From the NCBI RefSeq assembly GCF_003269295.1, contig NZ_QLTT01000006.1, forward strand, positions 186,001 through 250,000: a DNA stretch of 64,000 nucleotides, read 5' to 3'. This document shows positions 18,579-27,239 of this stretch, piece by piece. Position numbers and translations under genes: made by a program. The notes under the pieces are model-generated. The model was not told where the DNA came from. It worked only from the letters and a program-made list of their open reading frames with translations, and searched no databases. The stretch comes from Lentzea atacamensis. GTDB taxonomy: Bacteria > Actinomycetota > Actinomycetes > Mycobacteriales > Pseudonocardiaceae. Position 1 is the first letter of the stretch, and every line of letters begins with the position of its first letter.

Positions 18579-19838
18579 CTACCAGGACGGCCAGCGAATC
18601 TCCAAACGCGCACCACCAGCAGGTGACTCAGCGGCCCGGACCGACCCGTCCCGCCGCTGCACCAGATGCGCCACCAGCGCCAGCCCGAGGCCAAATCCAC
18701 CCGACCGCCGTCCACGGTCCTCCTCAACCCGGTAGAACCGGTCGAACACCTTGGCCCGATGCTCAACGGGAATCCCGTGCCCGTCGTCGTCCACCAGCAG
18801 CCGCACGTCCCGCCCCACCGGCGCCAGCGTCACGGTGATCGTCGAGTACGCATACCGAGCCGCGTTCCGCATCAGGTTGTCCAGCACCAGCTCGACCTCG
18901 GACCGGCTGGCCCTGACCAGACAGGCCGACGGCGGCGCGTTCAACCGCACCAGCAACTCGGTGTCGAGCCGCCCGATGGCCGCCTCGGCCTCCAGCACCA
19001 GGTCCACGGCCTCAGCCCGAGGCGGCGCCCCCGTGTCCGCCCGAGCCAGGATCAACAGCGAGTCCACCAGCGCACTGAGCCGGATCGACTCCTCGACCAC
19101 CGACTCCAGCACCTCGATCGAGAAGTCAGGATCCGGATGCGCCACCGCAACCTCGGCCTGCGCCCGCACAGAAGCCACCGGCGACCTCAACTCGTGCGCC
19201 GCATCCCCCGTGAACCGCCGCAACCGATCCGAAGCCTCATCCCGCCGGGCCAGCAACGCGTTGAGCGCCTCGGCCAACGCCTGCAGCTCGTCCCGGGAAG
19301 GCGGCACCGGCAACCGCTCCCCGTGCGGCAGCTCCCCAGCCGCCACCCGCATCCGCTCCACCGGCCGCAACGACGACCGCACCGCCAACCACGTGGCGAT
19401 CCCCACCAGCCCGGCCACCAGGACCGCCGCCACAGCCAGCCACCGAGTCCCCAGCGTGTTGGCCTTCTCGTACCCCAGCAAGGTGCTCCCGAACACCTCG
19501 AGCCGAGGCGTCCCGTCCCCTCCGAACACCACCCGCCCCCGCCACCGCTGCGCCGACTCCCCTTCGAGCCGCAGCACGGGTTCCCCGGACTTCAACATCC
19601 GAATGTCCTGAGCCGTCAACGGAAGCGGCGGCCCTCCGTCCACCGGCACCCCGGACACGTCCAGCAACCGAGGCTCGGCCTTGGCCAGCTCCTGGTCCAC
19701 CGCCGTGATCTGGATGAGCCCGATCAGGGCGGGCGCCAGCCCGGTGAACGCCAGCAAACACAACAAGGCCACCCCGGTGGCCACCACGGTGATCCGGAAG
19801 CGCAACGTGCGCCGCAACCACCAGCGGCGAGGACTCAC
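18579..19838 (-). CDS. Sensor histidine kinase
   Basis: A 419-residue kinase with two membrane helices (about 15-37 and 135-155) flanking an extracytoplasmic sensor of about 95 residues. A HAMP-like linker, the H-box GDAAHELRSPVASVRAQAEV and the HATPase boxes (NLMRNAARYAY, DDGHGIPVEHRAKVFDRFYR, GFGLGLALVAHL) follow. It phosphorylates the response regulator encoded just upstream. Its GTG start overlaps the regulator stop as GTGA. The signal sensed is unknown. Confidence 0.93.
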   Translation of the reverse strand: MSPRRWWLRRTLRFRITVVATGVALLCLLAFTGLAPALIGLIQITAVDQELAKAEPRLLDVSGVPVDGGPPLPLTAQDIRMLKSGEPVLRLEGESAQRWRGRVVFGGDGTPRLEVFGSTLLGYEKANTLGTRWLAVAAVLVAGLVGIATWLAVRSSLRPVERMRVAAGELPHGERLPVPPSRDELQALAEALNALLARRDEASDRLRRFTGDAAHELRSPVASVRAQAEVAVAHPDPDFSIEVLESVVEESIRLSALVDSLLILARADTGAPPRAEAVDLVLEAEAAIGRLDTELLVRLNAPPSACLVRASRSEVELVLDNLMRNAARYAYSTITVTLAPVGRDVRLLVDDDGHGIPVEHRAKVFDRFYRVEEDRGRRSGGFGLGLALVAHLVQRRDGSVRAAESPAGGARLEIRWPSW

Positions 19839-20548
19839 TTGTTCCCCAACGCACTGTCGAGGTCCGGAGTGGACGCGATGTACCCGTGCCCCCGTACGGT
19901 CCGCACAACCTCCCCAGCTCCCACAGCCTCCAGCTTGCGCCTGAGGTACCCGACATACACCTCAACCGCATTCCGCGTAGCAGCCTGCTCGTCCCCCCAA
20001 ACAGCCCGCAACAACTCGTCCTTGGTGACCACCGACCCGGCGCGCGACGCCAGCACGTCCAGCACCGCGTACTCCCGAGGACTCAACGAAACATCCGTCC
20101 CAGCCCAACTGACTTCCCTGAGCCCCCGATCAATGACGAGCTCCCCCAGCGTCAGCTTCCGCCGAGCCCCACCCCCACGCCGCAACAGCGCCCGAACCTG
20201 AGCCACCAGCACCACAAAGCTGAACGGCTTCACGAGATACCCATCGGCCCCGAGATCCAGCCCGTCAGCCTGGTCGATCTCCCCGTCCTTGGCCGACACC
20301 ATCAACACGGGCGTCCGCACCCCATCGGCCCGCATCCGCTGCAACACCCGATACCCCGACAGCCCAGGCAACATGATGTCCAGCAACACGACGTCAAAAG
20401 CCCCGGTCAACGCCACCCTCAACGCAGTGGGCCCATCAGAGGCCGTAACGACCTCCATACCTTCAGCCGCCAGCCCACGCTCCAACGCCCGGCGCACGCC
20501 GACTTCGTCGTCCACGACCAGCACTCGAGGCTTCACACCGCACAGCAT
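19835..20548 (-). CDS. OmpR-family response regulator
   Basis: A 237-residue regulator. The receiver domain (VLVVDDEVGVRRALERGL, phospho-Asp in FDVVLLDIMLPGLSGYRVLQ, switch Lys in YLVKPFSF) is followed by an OmpR/PhoB winged helix (LSPREYAVLDVLASRAGSVV; RNAVEVYVGYLRRKLE; VVRTVRGHGYI). ATG at 20548 is preferred; GTG 20536 is possible. It is in an operon with the histidine kinase and the Nudix protein. A direct repeat 31 bases before its start, duplicated before the divergent LolA-like gene, is its probable binding site. Confidence 0.92.
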   Translation of the reverse strand: MLCGVKPRVLVVDDEVGVRRALERGLAAEGMEVVTASDGPTALRVALTGAFDVVLLDIMLPGLSGYRVLQRMRADGVRTPVLMVSAKDGEIDQADGLDLGADGYLVKPFSFVVLVAQVRALLRRGGGARRKLTLGELVIDRGLREVSWAGTDVSLSPREYAVLDVLASRAGSVVTKDELLRAVWGDEQAATRNAVEVYVGYLRRKLEAVGAGEVVRTVRGHGYIASTPDLDSALGNK

Positions 20549-20578
20549 GCCGCTCCGAGCCTCGTCCCGCCCGCAAGA

Positions 20579-20596
20579 TCTCAGCCGACTCTCAGC
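20579..20596. promoter_or_regulatory. Direct repeat, predicted response-regulator box 1
   Basis: TCTCAGC at 20579-20585, spacer CGAC, TCTCAGC at 20590-20596, then AACC. The 11-base period places both half-sites on one DNA face, the classic OmpR-family layout. It lies 31 bases upstream of the regulator start, so autoregulation is predicted. Confidence 0.65.
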
Positions 20597-20865
20597 AACC
20601 ACCCCACCACCCCAGATCTCTCGCGAAGCCGCAGGCGAGCAAAGGCGACGGCGGAGGCGAGCTGCTTTTTGCAACGCGCCGCTGCTGGGTAGGTCCATTG
20701 GCGGGGTCTGGGGCGGAGCCCCGGGAAAACCCTCGCAACCGGCACATGACAGAGCGACCCGGCCACCTATGAACAACGAACCGGAACCCGCCAACGCAAC
20801 CCGGGTGACGACCCACGCACCCCGCGCGCACCCAAAACCGAGCACAAAACCCCAGGTAGAACTAG

Positions 20866-20883
20866 TCTCAGCATCATCTCAGC
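20866..20883. promoter_or_regulatory. Direct repeat, predicted response-regulator box 2
   Basis: TCTCAGC at 20866-20872, spacer ATCA, TCTCAGC at 20877-20883, then AACC. The half-sites, spacing and flank are identical to box 1. It lies 48 bases upstream of the LolA-like start and predicts that the regulator controls the LolA-like/ABC operon. Confidence 0.65.
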
Positions 20884-20930
20884 AACCCGCCCCCAAGCTA
20901 GACCTACAAGCCCTTGGAGGAGGGGACAGG

Positions 20931-22022
20931 ATGAACAAGCGAAAGGTGACCCTGGCCGTAGCAACGGCCGGAGTGCTCACCGGTGCAGCAGGCCTGAGCC
21001 TGCTAGCCATGCCAGCAGGCGCAGGCCAGCCACCATCTCTACCCGATATCGCCCCGGAAGCCCTGGTAGAACAGGTCATGACCGTCAAGCCGGGCGCGTT
21101 CGGCGGCACAGTGGAGGTCGACAACAAGCTGGGCCTCCCGGCAATCGCAGAAATCCCGCAGCTGGCCGACGGCAAGCACAGCGGCAGGATCTGGACCGAC
21201 GGCACGGGCAAGCTCCGGCTGGCCCTCCCGAACGGCCAGTCCGAGCAGACCATCGTGGACGACGGCAAAACCACCTGGTCCTGGAACTCCCAGACCAACG
21301 AGGTCACGAAGTCCGAACACAAGGCCGACCCCAAGCCCGAGAACAAGGACCAGGACAAGAACTCCGCAGAGCAGAAGGCGATCGACCCGGCCACCGCGGC
21401 CAAGGAGATCGTCACCATGACCAAGGAGTTCAGCGAGATCAGCGTCGACGGCACCGCACGGGTGGCGAACCGGGCCGCGTACGAGCTCGTCCTGACCCCG
21501 AAGCCCACCGAGAAGACCCTGATCCGCGAGGTCAGGATCGCCGTGGACTCCGAGCTGAAGATGCCCCTGCGCGTGGCCGTGCTGACGAACGGCACCGCGG
21601 AACCGGCGGGCACGGTCGGCTTCACGCAGATCAACGTGGGCCCGCAGGATCCGAAGCTGTTCGAGTTCACCCCGCCGGCCAACGCCAAGGTGACCACGCC
21701 GGAGGCCAAGGAAGCCGAGTCGCGCGAGAAGCTGCCGGAAGCAGGCCTGGAAGCGGCCCTGCACGGCAAGGACCCGCAGATCTTCGGCACCGGCTGGGAC
21801 TCGGTGATCGGCGCGAGGATTCCCGCTGAGGCCATGACCCAGGTGCCGGCCGAGGCCCAGGGCCTGGTCGACAGGTTCACGAAGAAGGTCAGCGGCAGCT
21901 GGGGCTCCGGCAACCTGTTCACCACGAAGGTCGCCACGATCCTGATCGCGGACGACGGCCGGGTGGTCGCGGGTGCCGTTCCCGAGCAGGTGCTGTTCGA
22001 CACGATCGGACAGGTGAAGTGA
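20931..22022 (+). CDS. Secreted LolA-like protein
   Basis: A 363-residue exported protein with an N-terminal signal peptide (MNKRKVTLAVATAGVLTGAA, cleavage near residue 31). Its LolA/LppX-type half-barrel shows in GRIWTDGTGKLRLALPNGQS, TTWSWNSQTNEVTKSEH and FTQINVGPQDPKLFEFTPPA. Actinobacterial members have no outer membrane to serve, and their ligand, possibly a lipid, is unknown. ATG at 20931 has an excellent GGAGGAGGGGA site. It is coupled by a GTGA overlap to an ABC exporter and is probably controlled by the divergent response regulator. Confidence 0.8.
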   Translation: MNKRKVTLAVATAGVLTGAAGLSLLAMPAGAGQPPSLPDIAPEALVEQVMTVKPGAFGGTVEVDNKLGLPAIAEIPQLADGKHSGRIWTDGTGKLRLALPNGQSEQTIVDDGKTTWSWNSQTNEVTKSEHKADPKPENKDQDKNSAEQKAIDPATAAKEIVTMTKEFSEISVDGTARVANRAAYELVLTPKPTEKTLIREVRIAVDSELKMPLRVAVLTNGTAEPAGTVGFTQINVGPQDPKLFEFTPPANAKVTTPEAKEAESREKLPEAGLEAALHGKDPQIFGTGWDSVIGARIPAEAMTQVPAEAQGLVDRFTKKVSGSWGSGNLFTTKVATILIADDGRVVAGAVPEQVLFDTIGQVK

Positions 22023-23023
22023 CCACCTCGACCAGCGCGCCGGTGACAGCACCAACGCAACAGGCTGTCGCCGCGCGGACCAGGGGTCTGCGCAAGGAGT
22101 ACGGGAGCACGGTCGCCGTCGACCGCGTCGACCTCGAGCTGCCGGAAGGGGCCGTGCTCGGCATGCTCGGCCCCAACGGGTCGGGCAAGACGACCACGAT
22201 CCGGATGCTGCTCGGGTTGGTGCGGCCGACACAGGGGGAGATCGAGCTGCTGGGCCGGTCGTTGCCGGACGGTGCCGAGCAGGCGCTGCCGCACGTTGGC
22301 GCGCTGGTCGAGGGTCCCGGGTTCCACCCGTTCCTGTCGGGGCGGGAGAACCTCATCAGGTGTGCCGCGTTCGAGCCGCTCCTCGAGAAGCGCGACATCA
22401 AGCACGCCGTCGAGGACGCGCTCGAACGCGTCGGGCTCGCCCAGGCCGCACACCGCAGGTACCGCGGGTACTCGCTCGGCATGAAGCAACGCCTCGGCCT
22501 GGCCGCGGCGTTGCTCGTGCCGCGCAAGCTGGTCGTGCTCGACGAGCCGACCAACGGTCTCGACCCTGCGGGTACGCGGGAGATCCGCAAGATCATCGCG
22601 GAGCTGCACGACCAGGGCAGCACGGTGCTGGTCTCCAGCCACCTGCTGAGCGAGGTCGAGGCCACCTGCACGCACGTCGCGGTGCTCCACCGCGGAACCG
22701 TTGTGGCGCAAGGTGAACTGACCGAGCTGCTGCAGGCGGGCGGCTCGGCGCTCCAAGTCATCACCCCGGACGTCGAGACCGCGCTCAGCGCACTTCGGCA
22801 GGCGAAGATCTCCGCACGGCCGCTCGGCGAGGGCCTGCGGGTCGAACTCGCAGGGACGTCGGCACCGCAGGTGATCGAAACGCTGGTGAAGGCCGGCGTC
22901 GGGGTCTACGAGGCGACGCGGTGGAAGACCGGCCTTGAGGAGCTGTTCGCGCGGCTCACCGAGGCCGAGGAGGCCGAGCGCGGAATGTCCGCTGTGGACA
23001 CGCTGGACGGGGGACCGCGATGA
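22019..23023 (+). CDS. ABC transporter ATPase (export type)
   Basis: A 334-residue ATPase of the CcmA/DrrA/NatA group. It has Walker A (MLGPNGSGKTTTIRMLLGLV), signature (YSLGMKQRLGLAAALL), Walker B (LVVLDEPTNGLDP) and H-loop SSHLLSEVE, followed by the C-terminal domain of that group. It energises the adjacent permease. The GTG start overlaps the LolA-like stop and its own stop overlaps the permease as ATGA, so the three genes form one coupled unit. The exported substrate is unknown. Confidence 0.92.
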   Translation: MTTSTSAPVTAPTQQAVAARTRGLRKEYGSTVAVDRVDLELPEGAVLGMLGPNGSGKTTTIRMLLGLVRPTQGEIELLGRSLPDGAEQALPHVGALVEGPGFHPFLSGRENLIRCAAFEPLLEKRDIKHAVEDALERVGLAQAAHRRYRGYSLGMKQRLGLAAALLVPRKLVVLDEPTNGLDPAGTREIRKIIAELHDQGSTVLVSSHLLSEVEATCTHVAVLHRGTVVAQGELTELLQAGGSALQVITPDVETALSALRQAKISARPLGEGLRVELAGTSAPQVIETLVKAGVGVYEATRWKTGLEELFARLTEAEEAERGMSAVDTLDGGPR

Positions 23024-23826
23024 TCACGCGTCAGTTCGGTTCCGAGGTGCGCTGGATGCTGCGCAGGCCGCGGACCCTCATCGGCCTGTTCGGGCTCGTC
23101 CTGGTGCCGATCATCATCAGCTTCGGCATCTGGACCGCCGGTGAGGACGGCGGCGGCGGCGGGCCGGGTCTCGGCGCGATCATCCAGGGCAACGGCATGG
23201 TCGTGCCGATCTTCACCCTGTTCCTGTCGCTCAACCTGCTGCTGCCGCTGGTGGCGTCGATCTGGGCGGCGGACGGTCTCGCGGGCGAGGCGCAGCACGG
23301 CACGTTGCGCGGACTGCTCGTCGCCCCGGTGTCACGGGTGCGGCTGCTGTTCGTGAAGCTCTTCGGGCTCACCGCGATGTCGCTCTTCGCCGTCACGCTG
23401 ATGGCGGTCGTGGGCATCATCGCCGGCACCGCGTTCCTCGGCATGAACGGCATGATGACGCTGTCCGGCACCACGCTGAGCACCGGAGAAGGCCTGCTGC
23501 GCATCGCCTTCTTCATCGTGCTGGTGACGTTCCAGATGGTGTCGATCGGCGCGGTCGCCCTCGCCGTCAGCTCGACCACCGAGCACCCGCTGGTGGTGCA
23601 GGCGGCGACGATGACGACGATCATCGTGTTCCAGGTGCTGGGGCAGTTCCCGTCGCTCGACTGGCTGCACCCGTTCCTGATCACGACGGGCTTCCCCGGC
23701 CTGGTCGACGTGATGCGAGACCCGATGCCGCTGAACCAGATCTGGGACAGCACGCTGCTCGCGGGCTGCTACCTGCTGATCGGCACGGGCCTCGCCGCGA
23801 TGCGCCTGATCACGAAGGACAGCTAG
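23020..23826 (+). CDS. ABC transporter permease (ABC-2 type)
   Basis: A 268-residue membrane protein with about six helices (TLIGLFGLVLVPIIISFGIW; FTLFLSLNLLLPLVASI; MSLFAVTLMAVVGIIAG; LLRIAFFIVLVTFQMVSIGA; LLAGCYLLIGTGLAA). The conserved segment DGLAGEAQHGTLRGLLVAPV is typical of ABC-2 exporters. It is the last gene of the LolA-ATPase-permease operon and is followed by a perfect 20-bp terminator stem. Confidence 0.9.
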   Translation: MITRQFGSEVRWMLRRPRTLIGLFGLVLVPIIISFGIWTAGEDGGGGGPGLGAIIQGNGMVVPIFTLFLSLNLLLPLVASIWAADGLAGEAQHGTLRGLLVAPVSRVRLLFVKLFGLTAMSLFAVTLMAVVGIIAGTAFLGMNGMMTLSGTTLSTGEGLLRIAFFIVLVTFQMVSIGAVALAVSSTTEHPLVVQAATMTTIIVFQVLGQFPSLDWLHPFLITTGFPGLVDVMRDPMPLNQIWDSTLLAGCYLLIGTGLAAMRLITKDS

Positions 23827-23828
23827 AA

Positions 23829-23883
23829 GTTGATGAGGGGAGCTTTCCTCAACCTGACGTCGGGGAAAGCTCCCCTCATCAAC
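23829..23883. terminator. Bidirectional terminator, 20-bp perfect stem
   Basis: GTTGATGAGGGGAGCTTTCC (23829-23848) pairs perfectly with its complement at 23864-23883 around a 15-base loop. It lies between the convergent ABC permease and SDR genes and can terminate both. Confidence 0.88.
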
Positions 23884-23890
23884 CTCAGAG

Positions 23891-24649
23891 CTACCGGAAC
23901 CCGCCCTCGCTGTTGATCACCTGACCGGTGATCCACTCGGCGTCGTCGGTGCAGAGCCAGGAGACCAGCCGCGCGGCGTCGTCCGGCTGGCCCCAGCGGC
24001 CGAGCGGCATCCGCTCCCGCACCCACTCATGTGTCTCCTCTGTCGCATAACCGGTGTCGGTCGGGCCGGGGTTCACGGCGTTGACGGTGATCCCCTGCCT
24101 GATCAGCTGGTGGGACAACGTCGGCATGATGCCCACCAACGCACCCTTCGCCGCGGCATAGGCGATCTGACCTGGCATCGGTCCGAGGTTCTGCCCGGAC
24201 GTCATGAACACGACCCGGCCGCCCTTCGCGCCGTCGTGCTGTTCGGCAAACGCTTGCGTCAGCAGAACCGACGACCGGGTGTTCACCGCGTAGAGCGCGT
24301 CGATCTTGGCCGCGCTCAGCTCACCGAGCCCTCCGTCAGGCCCACTGCTCGCGTGGTTGCACACCAGCACGTCAACGCGCCCGTAAGCCTTGACCGCAGC
24401 CGCCATCAACTGCTCCGGCGCGTCCGGCAGAGCAAGATCGAGCCCGAGGTGCTCCACCCGACCACCGATGCCGGCGATCACGTCCTCGATCGAGTCCGCA
24501 CCCCACGGCTGCTCGGCGTCGTGCGCCACGTGGTGCTGCACGAACAGATCAGCGCCCAGCCCGGCCAGCCGCCGCGCGGTCGCGTACCCGATGCCCTGCC
24601 GCCTGCTCACTCCGGTGACGAGGGCTACTCGTCCTTCAAGATGTCCCAT
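23891..24649 (-). CDS. SDR-family oxidoreductase
   Basis: A 252-residue short-chain dehydrogenase. The cofactor motif is TGVSRRQGIG, with NHASSGPDGG (NNAG-like), catalytic Ser in VVFMTSGQN and Tyr-x3-Lys in IAYAAAKGAL. The C-terminus PDDAARLVSWLCTDDAEWIT and GQVINSEGGFR matches classical 3-oxoacyl-ACP-reductase-like SDRs. The substrate is unknown. ATG at 24649 has GGAAG upstream. Confidence 0.88.
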   Translation of the reverse strand: MGHLEGRVALVTGVSRRQGIGYATARRLAGLGADLFVQHHVAHDAEQPWGADSIEDVIAGIGGRVEHLGLDLALPDAPEQLMAAAVKAYGRVDVLVCNHASSGPDGGLGELSAAKIDALYAVNTRSSVLLTQAFAEQHDGAKGGRVVFMTSGQNLGPMPGQIAYAAAKGALVGIMPTLSHQLIRQGITVNAVNPGPTDTGYATEETHEWVRERMPLGRWGQPDDAARLVSWLCTDDAEWITGQVINSEGGFR

Positions 24650-24660
24650 AGTACTTCCAG

Positions 24661-25614
24661 CTAACCGATTCGAGCAACGCCGTCCAAGTCAATTTCGAGC
24701 CGAACCCGGTCCCCGACCTCGGTCATCGGGCCAACGGCCTCGTACTCCTCGCCATCGATCTCCACCAGCAGCCGCACGTGGTCCCGCCGATGCACCCGCT
24801 CCAGCACAGTGCCCTCGAGCGGCCCCGCCGGATCAACGCGCAACGCCGTGGCCCGCAGCCCAACCCGTCCAACCGAAAGCCCCACGAACGAACCGGGCAC
24901 GAACTTGTTGCACCCCAGGAACTTCGCGGTCTCGACGTCGACCGGCGACGACCACACCTCGGCCGGCGGCCCGACCTGGACGATCCTGCCGCGCGACATG
25001 ATCGCCACCCGGTCGGCCAGCGTGAACGCCTCGTCGTGGTCGTGCGTCACGACCAAAGCCGTCGTGGCGGCCTCTCGCAGCAACCGCGCCAGGTCGACCG
25101 CGAGCTGCTCTCGCAACGCCCGGTCCAGCGCCGACAACGGCTCGTCCAGCAGCAGCAACCGCGGTGAGGGGGCCAGTGCCCGCGCCAGCGCCACCCGTTG
25201 CTGCTCACCGCCGGAAAGCTGCGTCACGCGCCGATCCGCGTAACCCTCGAGCCCGACCAGCTCCAGCAGCGACAGCACCCGCTTGTCGCGCGACTCGCGC
25301 TCGACCTTCTGCATCCGCAGGCCGAAAGCCACGTTCCCGGCCACCGACCGGTGCGGGAACAGCTGCCCGTCCTGGAAGACCAGCCCGAACTCGCGCCGGT
25401 GCACCGGCACCCCTGCCAGGTCCGCCGAGTCCCAGCGGACGGAGCCGGAGGAAGGCTTCTCCAGCCCGGCGATCGTGCGCAGCAGCGTCGACTTCCCGCA
25501 CCCCGACGGCCCGAGCAACGCCACGACCTCGCCGTCCGCCACCGAAAGCGACACGTCCGACACGGCGACCGTCTGTCCATATCGGACGGTGATCGAGTCA
25601 AGTTCCAGCGCCAT
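24661..25614 (-). CDS. thiQ: Thiamine ABC transporter ATPase
   Basis: A 317-residue ABC ATPase. It has Walker A (LLGPSGCGKSTLLRTIAG), signature (QLSGGEQQRVALARAL), Walker B (LLLLDEPLSALD) and a TOBE-like C-terminal domain (LEGTVLERVHRRDHVRLLVE). ATG at 25614 overlaps the permease stop as TGATG; the longer frame upstream is not coding. Membership of the TPP-riboswitch operon marks it as the thiamine or thiamine-phosphate importer ATPase rather than an iron or spermidine one. Confidence 0.85.
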   Translation of the reverse strand: MALELDSITVRYGQTVAVSDVSLSVADGEVVALLGPSGCGKSTLLRTIAGLEKPSSGSVRWDSADLAGVPVHRREFGLVFQDGQLFPHRSVAGNVAFGLRMQKVERESRDKRVLSLLELVGLEGYADRRVTQLSGGEQQRVALARALAPSPRLLLLDEPLSALDRALREQLAVDLARLLREAATTALVVTHDHDEAFTLADRVAIMSRGRIVQVGPPAEVWSSPVDVETAKFLGCNKFVPGSFVGLSVGRVGLRATALRVDPAGPLEGTVLERVHRRDHVRLLVEIDGEEYEAVGPMTEVGDRVRLEIDLDGVARIG

Positions 25615-27239
25615 CAGAACTCCCCGCTGCTCGGCACGCGCAACCGTTCGATCAGCAGCACGCACCCGACCGTGACGACCATCAGCAGCGCACACGCCGC
25701 GTAGGCCATCTGGCTGTTCAACTCCCCCGGCCGCGACATCAGCCGCGCGATCACCACCGGCAACGTCGGTGCGTCCGGCCGGGCCAGGAAGCTCGTCGCC
25801 CCGAACTCACCCAGCGCCACCACGTACCCGAACCCTGCCGCCGCCACCAGCGACCGCCCCACCAGCGGCAGGTCCACCTCACGCCACACGCGCAGCGGCG
25901 AGGCCCCCAACGTCGCCGCCGCCTGCCTCAGCCGTTCGTCCACGGCCCGCAACACCGGCAGGACCATCCGCACGATCAACGGCGTCACCACCAGCGCCTG
26001 CGCCAACGGCACCAGCAGCGGCGAAGTGCGGAAGTCCCCCGGCAACGCGTCCATCGTCACCAGGTAGCCGAACCCGACCGTCACCGCGGACACGCCGAGG
26101 GGCAGCATCAGCGCGGTGTCCAGCACCTCGGCGATCCGGCCACCGGACCGCCGCAGCCCGACCAGCACCACGGCCGAGAACACTCCGACCACCAACGCCA
26201 CCACGGTCGCGTCGAACGCCGTCCGCACCGAGTTCAGGGCCGCGTCGAACCCGGTCACCGCCAGCGTCCCGCGATCTCCACGGGTGGCGAGCGCGGCATA
26301 CCCGGCGAGGCTCCAGCCGTCCCGAGTCGACAGCGACCGCGTCACCAGCCCGACCACCGGCGCCAGCAACGCCACCACTACCAGACCGGCCCCGGCGACG
26401 ACGTACCACTCACCCCCGGACGGCCGCCGCGCCAGCTCTTCCCTGTCGCGCAACGACAACGCGGTCTCCCGCCGCCGCCGGGCCAGGGCTCCCAGCACCA
26501 GCACCGCCAGCACCGCCGCGAACTGCAGCAACGACAGCGCGGCCGCCCCGGACAGGTCGAACAGCTCGACGGTCCGCAGGTAGATCTCGGTCTCCAGAGT
26601 CCGGTACCGCGACCCGCCCAGCACCAGCACCACACCGAAACTGGTGGCGCAGAAGAGAAACACCACGGCAGCCGCGGACCCGATCGCGGGAGCCAGCGCC
26701 GGCAGCACGACCGACAGGAACGCCCGCGGCCGGGAAGCCCCGAGAGCCCGAGCCGCGTCCTCCGCCCGCCGATCGGTGTGCGCCCACAGCCCGCCAACGG
26801 TCCGCGCGACCACGGCGACGTTGAAGAACGCGTTGGCCAGGACGATCGGCAGCACCCCGCCGTCGGGCCAGAACGTGCGGAACGCCAGTCCCACCACCAC
26901 GGTCGGCAGGACGAACGGCACCATCACGGCCGCGCGCACCAGCCCGAGCCCGCGAATCCGGCACCGCGCCAGCACGAACGCCACCGGCAGCCCGGCGATG
27001 ATCGCCACCACCGTCGACGCGAAAGCCTGGCCGAGCGTGAACGCGACCAGCTCCCAGGTCTCGGCGGAGAACAGCGCCTTGAGCACGCCGCCCTCGTCCA
27101 GCCCCAGGGTGACGATCGCGAGCACCGGCCAGGCGAAGAACAGCGCCAGGAAGGCCAGCGGCAGCAGAGCCGCCGCCGACCAGCCAGAACGCGCCCCGAA
27201 GAGCCGGGTCCTGCTCAGCCCTGCACGAGCTTGCGCCAC
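25614..27239 (-). CDS. thiP: Thiamine ABC transporter permease (fused double permease)
   Basis: About 541 residues with two BPD-permease halves, each with its own EAA loop (EDAARALGASRPRAFLSVVL; RLRQAAATLGASPLRVWREV), as in ThiP. The first helix is AALLPLAFLALFFAWPVLAI. GTG at 27239 overlaps the binding-protein gene by 25 bases; CTG 27218 is an alternative and the longer frame is shadow. It transports thiamine or its phosphates across the membrane with ThiB and ThiQ. Confidence 0.82.
   Translation of the reverse strand: MAQARAGLSRTRLFGARSGWSAAALLPLAFLALFFAWPVLAIVTLGLDEGGVLKALFSAETWELVAFTLGQAFASTVVAIIAGLPVAFVLARCRIRGLGLVRAAVMVPFVLPTVVVGLAFRTFWPDGGVLPIVLANAFFNVAVVARTVGGLWAHTDRRAEDAARALGASRPRAFLSVVLPALAPAIGSAAAVVFLFCATSFGVVLVLGGSRYRTLETEIYLRTVELFDLSGAAALSLLQFAAVLAVLVLGALARRRRETALSLRDREELARRPSGGEWYVVAGAGLVVVALLAPVVGLVTRSLSTRDGWSLAGYAALATRGDRGTLAVTGFDAALNSVRTAFDATVVALVVGVFSAVVLVGLRRSGGRIAEVLDTALMLPLGVSAVTVGFGYLVTMDALPGDFRTSPLLVPLAQALVVTPLIVRMVLPVLRAVDERLRQAAATLGASPLRVWREVDLPLVGRSLVAAAGFGYVVALGEFGATSFLARPDAPTLPVVIARLMSRPGELNSQMAYAACALLMVVTVGCVLLIERLRVPSSGEF

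Larger units (their letters stand above)
20549..20930. other. Divergent regulatory region of the two-component system and LolA-like operon
   Basis: About 380 bases between divergent starts. It holds two copies of the TCTCAGC-N4-TCTCAGC repeat and a GC hairpin GGGGC-GGA-GCCCC (20710-20722) within the sequence GTCTGGGGCGGAGCCCCGG. That last string resembles short dispersed hairpins scattered in actinomycete genomes. No credible gene lies within it. Confidence 0.6.

Noticed and set aside
25614-27239. Thiamine operon as an iron or sulfate importer
   Set aside because: A canonical TPP riboswitch and a thiamine-type binding protein lead the operon.
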